NCBI RefSeq assembly: GCF_964340395.1
Contig: NC_135554.1
Coordinates: 1,525,001 to 1,589,000, forward strand
Length of the DNA: 64,000 nucleotides
Source of the DNA: Glandiceps talaboti
Taxonomy: Eukaryota; Hemichordata; Enteropneusta; Spengelidae
Reading direction: 5' to 3'
The notes under the pieces are model-generated. The model was not told the DNA's origin. It worked only from the letters and a program-made list of their open reading frames with translations, and did no database searches. The position numbers and the translations under genes are program-made. Of the stretch, positions 62,638-64,000 are shown one piece after another (within the stretch, counting starts at the first letter, position 1; every line of letters begins with the position of its first letter).

Positions 62638-63811
62638 ATACCGCCAATGGCGTTGTAGCACAACTATACAGTTTTTAAAAATGCTAACATGCGAACAATA
62701 AGTGTTCATTTGGTGAATGACTATCCAGTTGCCTATCCAACCATGTTGCTATCTTTATGATATATGCTATCATTTGGCTGTTGCTATGGATGTGTTCTTG
62801 TTGCTAGGCATATTTACATACATTTTTTGAATGTTTATTCAATTGTCTATTAATCTCCATTGTTATCTTCACAATATACGTGATCATTTGGCTGTTACTA
62901 TGGCCGTGGTCTTGTTGCTAGGCACACTTGCATACATTTTTTGAATGTTTATTCATTTGTCTTCTATTCCTGTTGTTATCTTTGCAATATATGTGATTAT
63001 TTGGCTGTTGCTATGGGCGTGGTCTTGTTGCTAGGCATATTTACATACATTTTTTTGAATGTTTATTCATTTGTCTTTCTATTCCTGTTGTTATCTTTGC
63101 AATATACATGATTATTTGGCTTTTGCTATGGGCGTGGTCATGGTTGCTACGGTATTTGCATACATTTTTTGAATGTTTATTCATTTGCCTACCATATGAT
63201 GTTGTTATTTGACCAAAATATACTGCCATTTGGTTGTTGCTAAGGGCGTGGTCATGGTTGCTAGGGCCAATTTTGTTAAAATGTTTTGAAGAATAACATG
63301 CAGAAACATCTCACCAAGTTTCAGACTCGGTGACCAAGTACTTTTTGAGATATAAGTTTTTGACCAAAAATGAACATTTTTACACCTAATTTGCATATCA
63401 CTCATGGAATCATGGTATGCTTAATATTTCTTCGTCCATACATCCCTAGATACATTCCCATTAAATTTCAGCCCAATCTGCTCAGTAGCTTTGGAATTAT
63501 AGATTTTTAACCAAAAAGACACATTTTTAGCCCTAATTTGCATATCACTGATGGAATCATCTCGTCATGGACAAATCTTACTTTACATCCCCTTAAGAAT
63601 GTTCCCACCAAATTTCCCACCAATCTGCCCAGTAGTTTCTGAGTTTAAGTTTTTTGACCAAAAATCACATTTTTTTACCCAAATCACACATCTGTGATGC
63701 GATCATTTTGATTTGAACAATTTCCCAACTAGACACCCAAGGTAATGGACCCCACCAAATATCATGGCAATCGGTTCAGCAGTTTTTGAGTTTAAGTTGT
63801 TTACACACATA

Positions 63812-63910
<99 letters not shown>

Positions 63911-63960
63911 TGCCGGGCGATCCCTATAGCACTACTGAACCTCAGTTCAGTTGTGCTAAA
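62638..63960 (+). mobile_element. F1 element, full length
   Basis: Starts TACCGCCAATGGCGTTGTAG and ends TTCAGTTGTGCTAAAA. It has five 115-bp modules (62760-63260), then three modules of the second type, then (CA)n 63815-63876 and (GACA)n to 63910. Best reference copy for the family in this window. It contains no long protein frame. Confidence 0.88.
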
Positions 63961-64000
63961 AAGGAAGACAAATAAAATAATTTGAAATGATGTTTTCAAG

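Overview
This is eukaryotic DNA, and the content points to a marine invertebrate animal. The evidence is a split gene with GT-AG introns, very long introns, and remnants of Tx1/L1-type LINE, Penelope-like, DIRS-like and piggyBac elements, with dozens of dispersed and tandem repeats. The species cannot be fixed from the sequence. A cephalochordate, hemichordate or similar invertebrate is an inference only. No bacterial operon, rRNA or tRNA was recognised.

The one real host gene I can support is the 3' half of RIC1, the RAB6A-GEF complex partner protein 1, on the minus strand. Nine exons (61272 down to 16146) join in perfect reading phase into about 588 residues plus a stop. They match the C-terminal part of animal RIC1 as I remember it, including [36 protein letters not shown] and a C terminus ending GYQCEVS. 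The 1.77 kb of coding sequence is spread over 45 kb. Earlier exons must lie beyond 64000.

Layout, left to right. 1-4.5 kb holds a broken Tx1-like LINE and fragments of an abundant dispersed element (called F1 here). 4.5-14.5 kb holds four large minisatellites with units of 50, 33, 64 and 24 bp, downstream of the RIC1 stop. 16.1-18.9 kb holds the last two RIC1 exons with 49- and 26-bp arrays. 19.1-20.35 kb is a 42-bp array. 20.8-25.5 kb holds F1 and F2 elements around the exon at 23.1 kb. 28.2-31.5 kb is a three-level nest: a Penelope-like element broken by F1, which is itself broken by F2. 33.0-34.6 kb is a piggyBac pseudogene. 35.0-38.2 kb is a 59-bp array fused to a gutted DIRS-like element. 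38.7-47.4 kb holds four RIC1 exons, a GIY-YIG fragment, a second piggyBac fragment and copy A of a local duplication. 47.4-54.4 kb is one intron built almost entirely of two minisatellites. 54.4-61.3 kb holds two more RIC1 exons, 47- and 46-bp arrays and copy B of the duplication. 61.3-64 kb is mostly F1.

The most striking observation is in the intron between 54389 and 47358. The 42-bp minisatellite (about 79 copies) is an amplification of the exon-intron junction itself. The last 14 coding bases and the 5' splice site (CAT|GTAAGTAT) of the exon at 54389-54475 are repeated in almost every unit. The 3' part of the same intron is about 100 copies of a 17-bp unit that, on the RIC1 strand, carries CTGAT (branch-point-like) followed by CTTCAG (3' splice-site-like). 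Several other RIC1 introns also have minisatellites with splice-like motifs on the sense strand near exons. This architecture is the best candidate for something undescribed.
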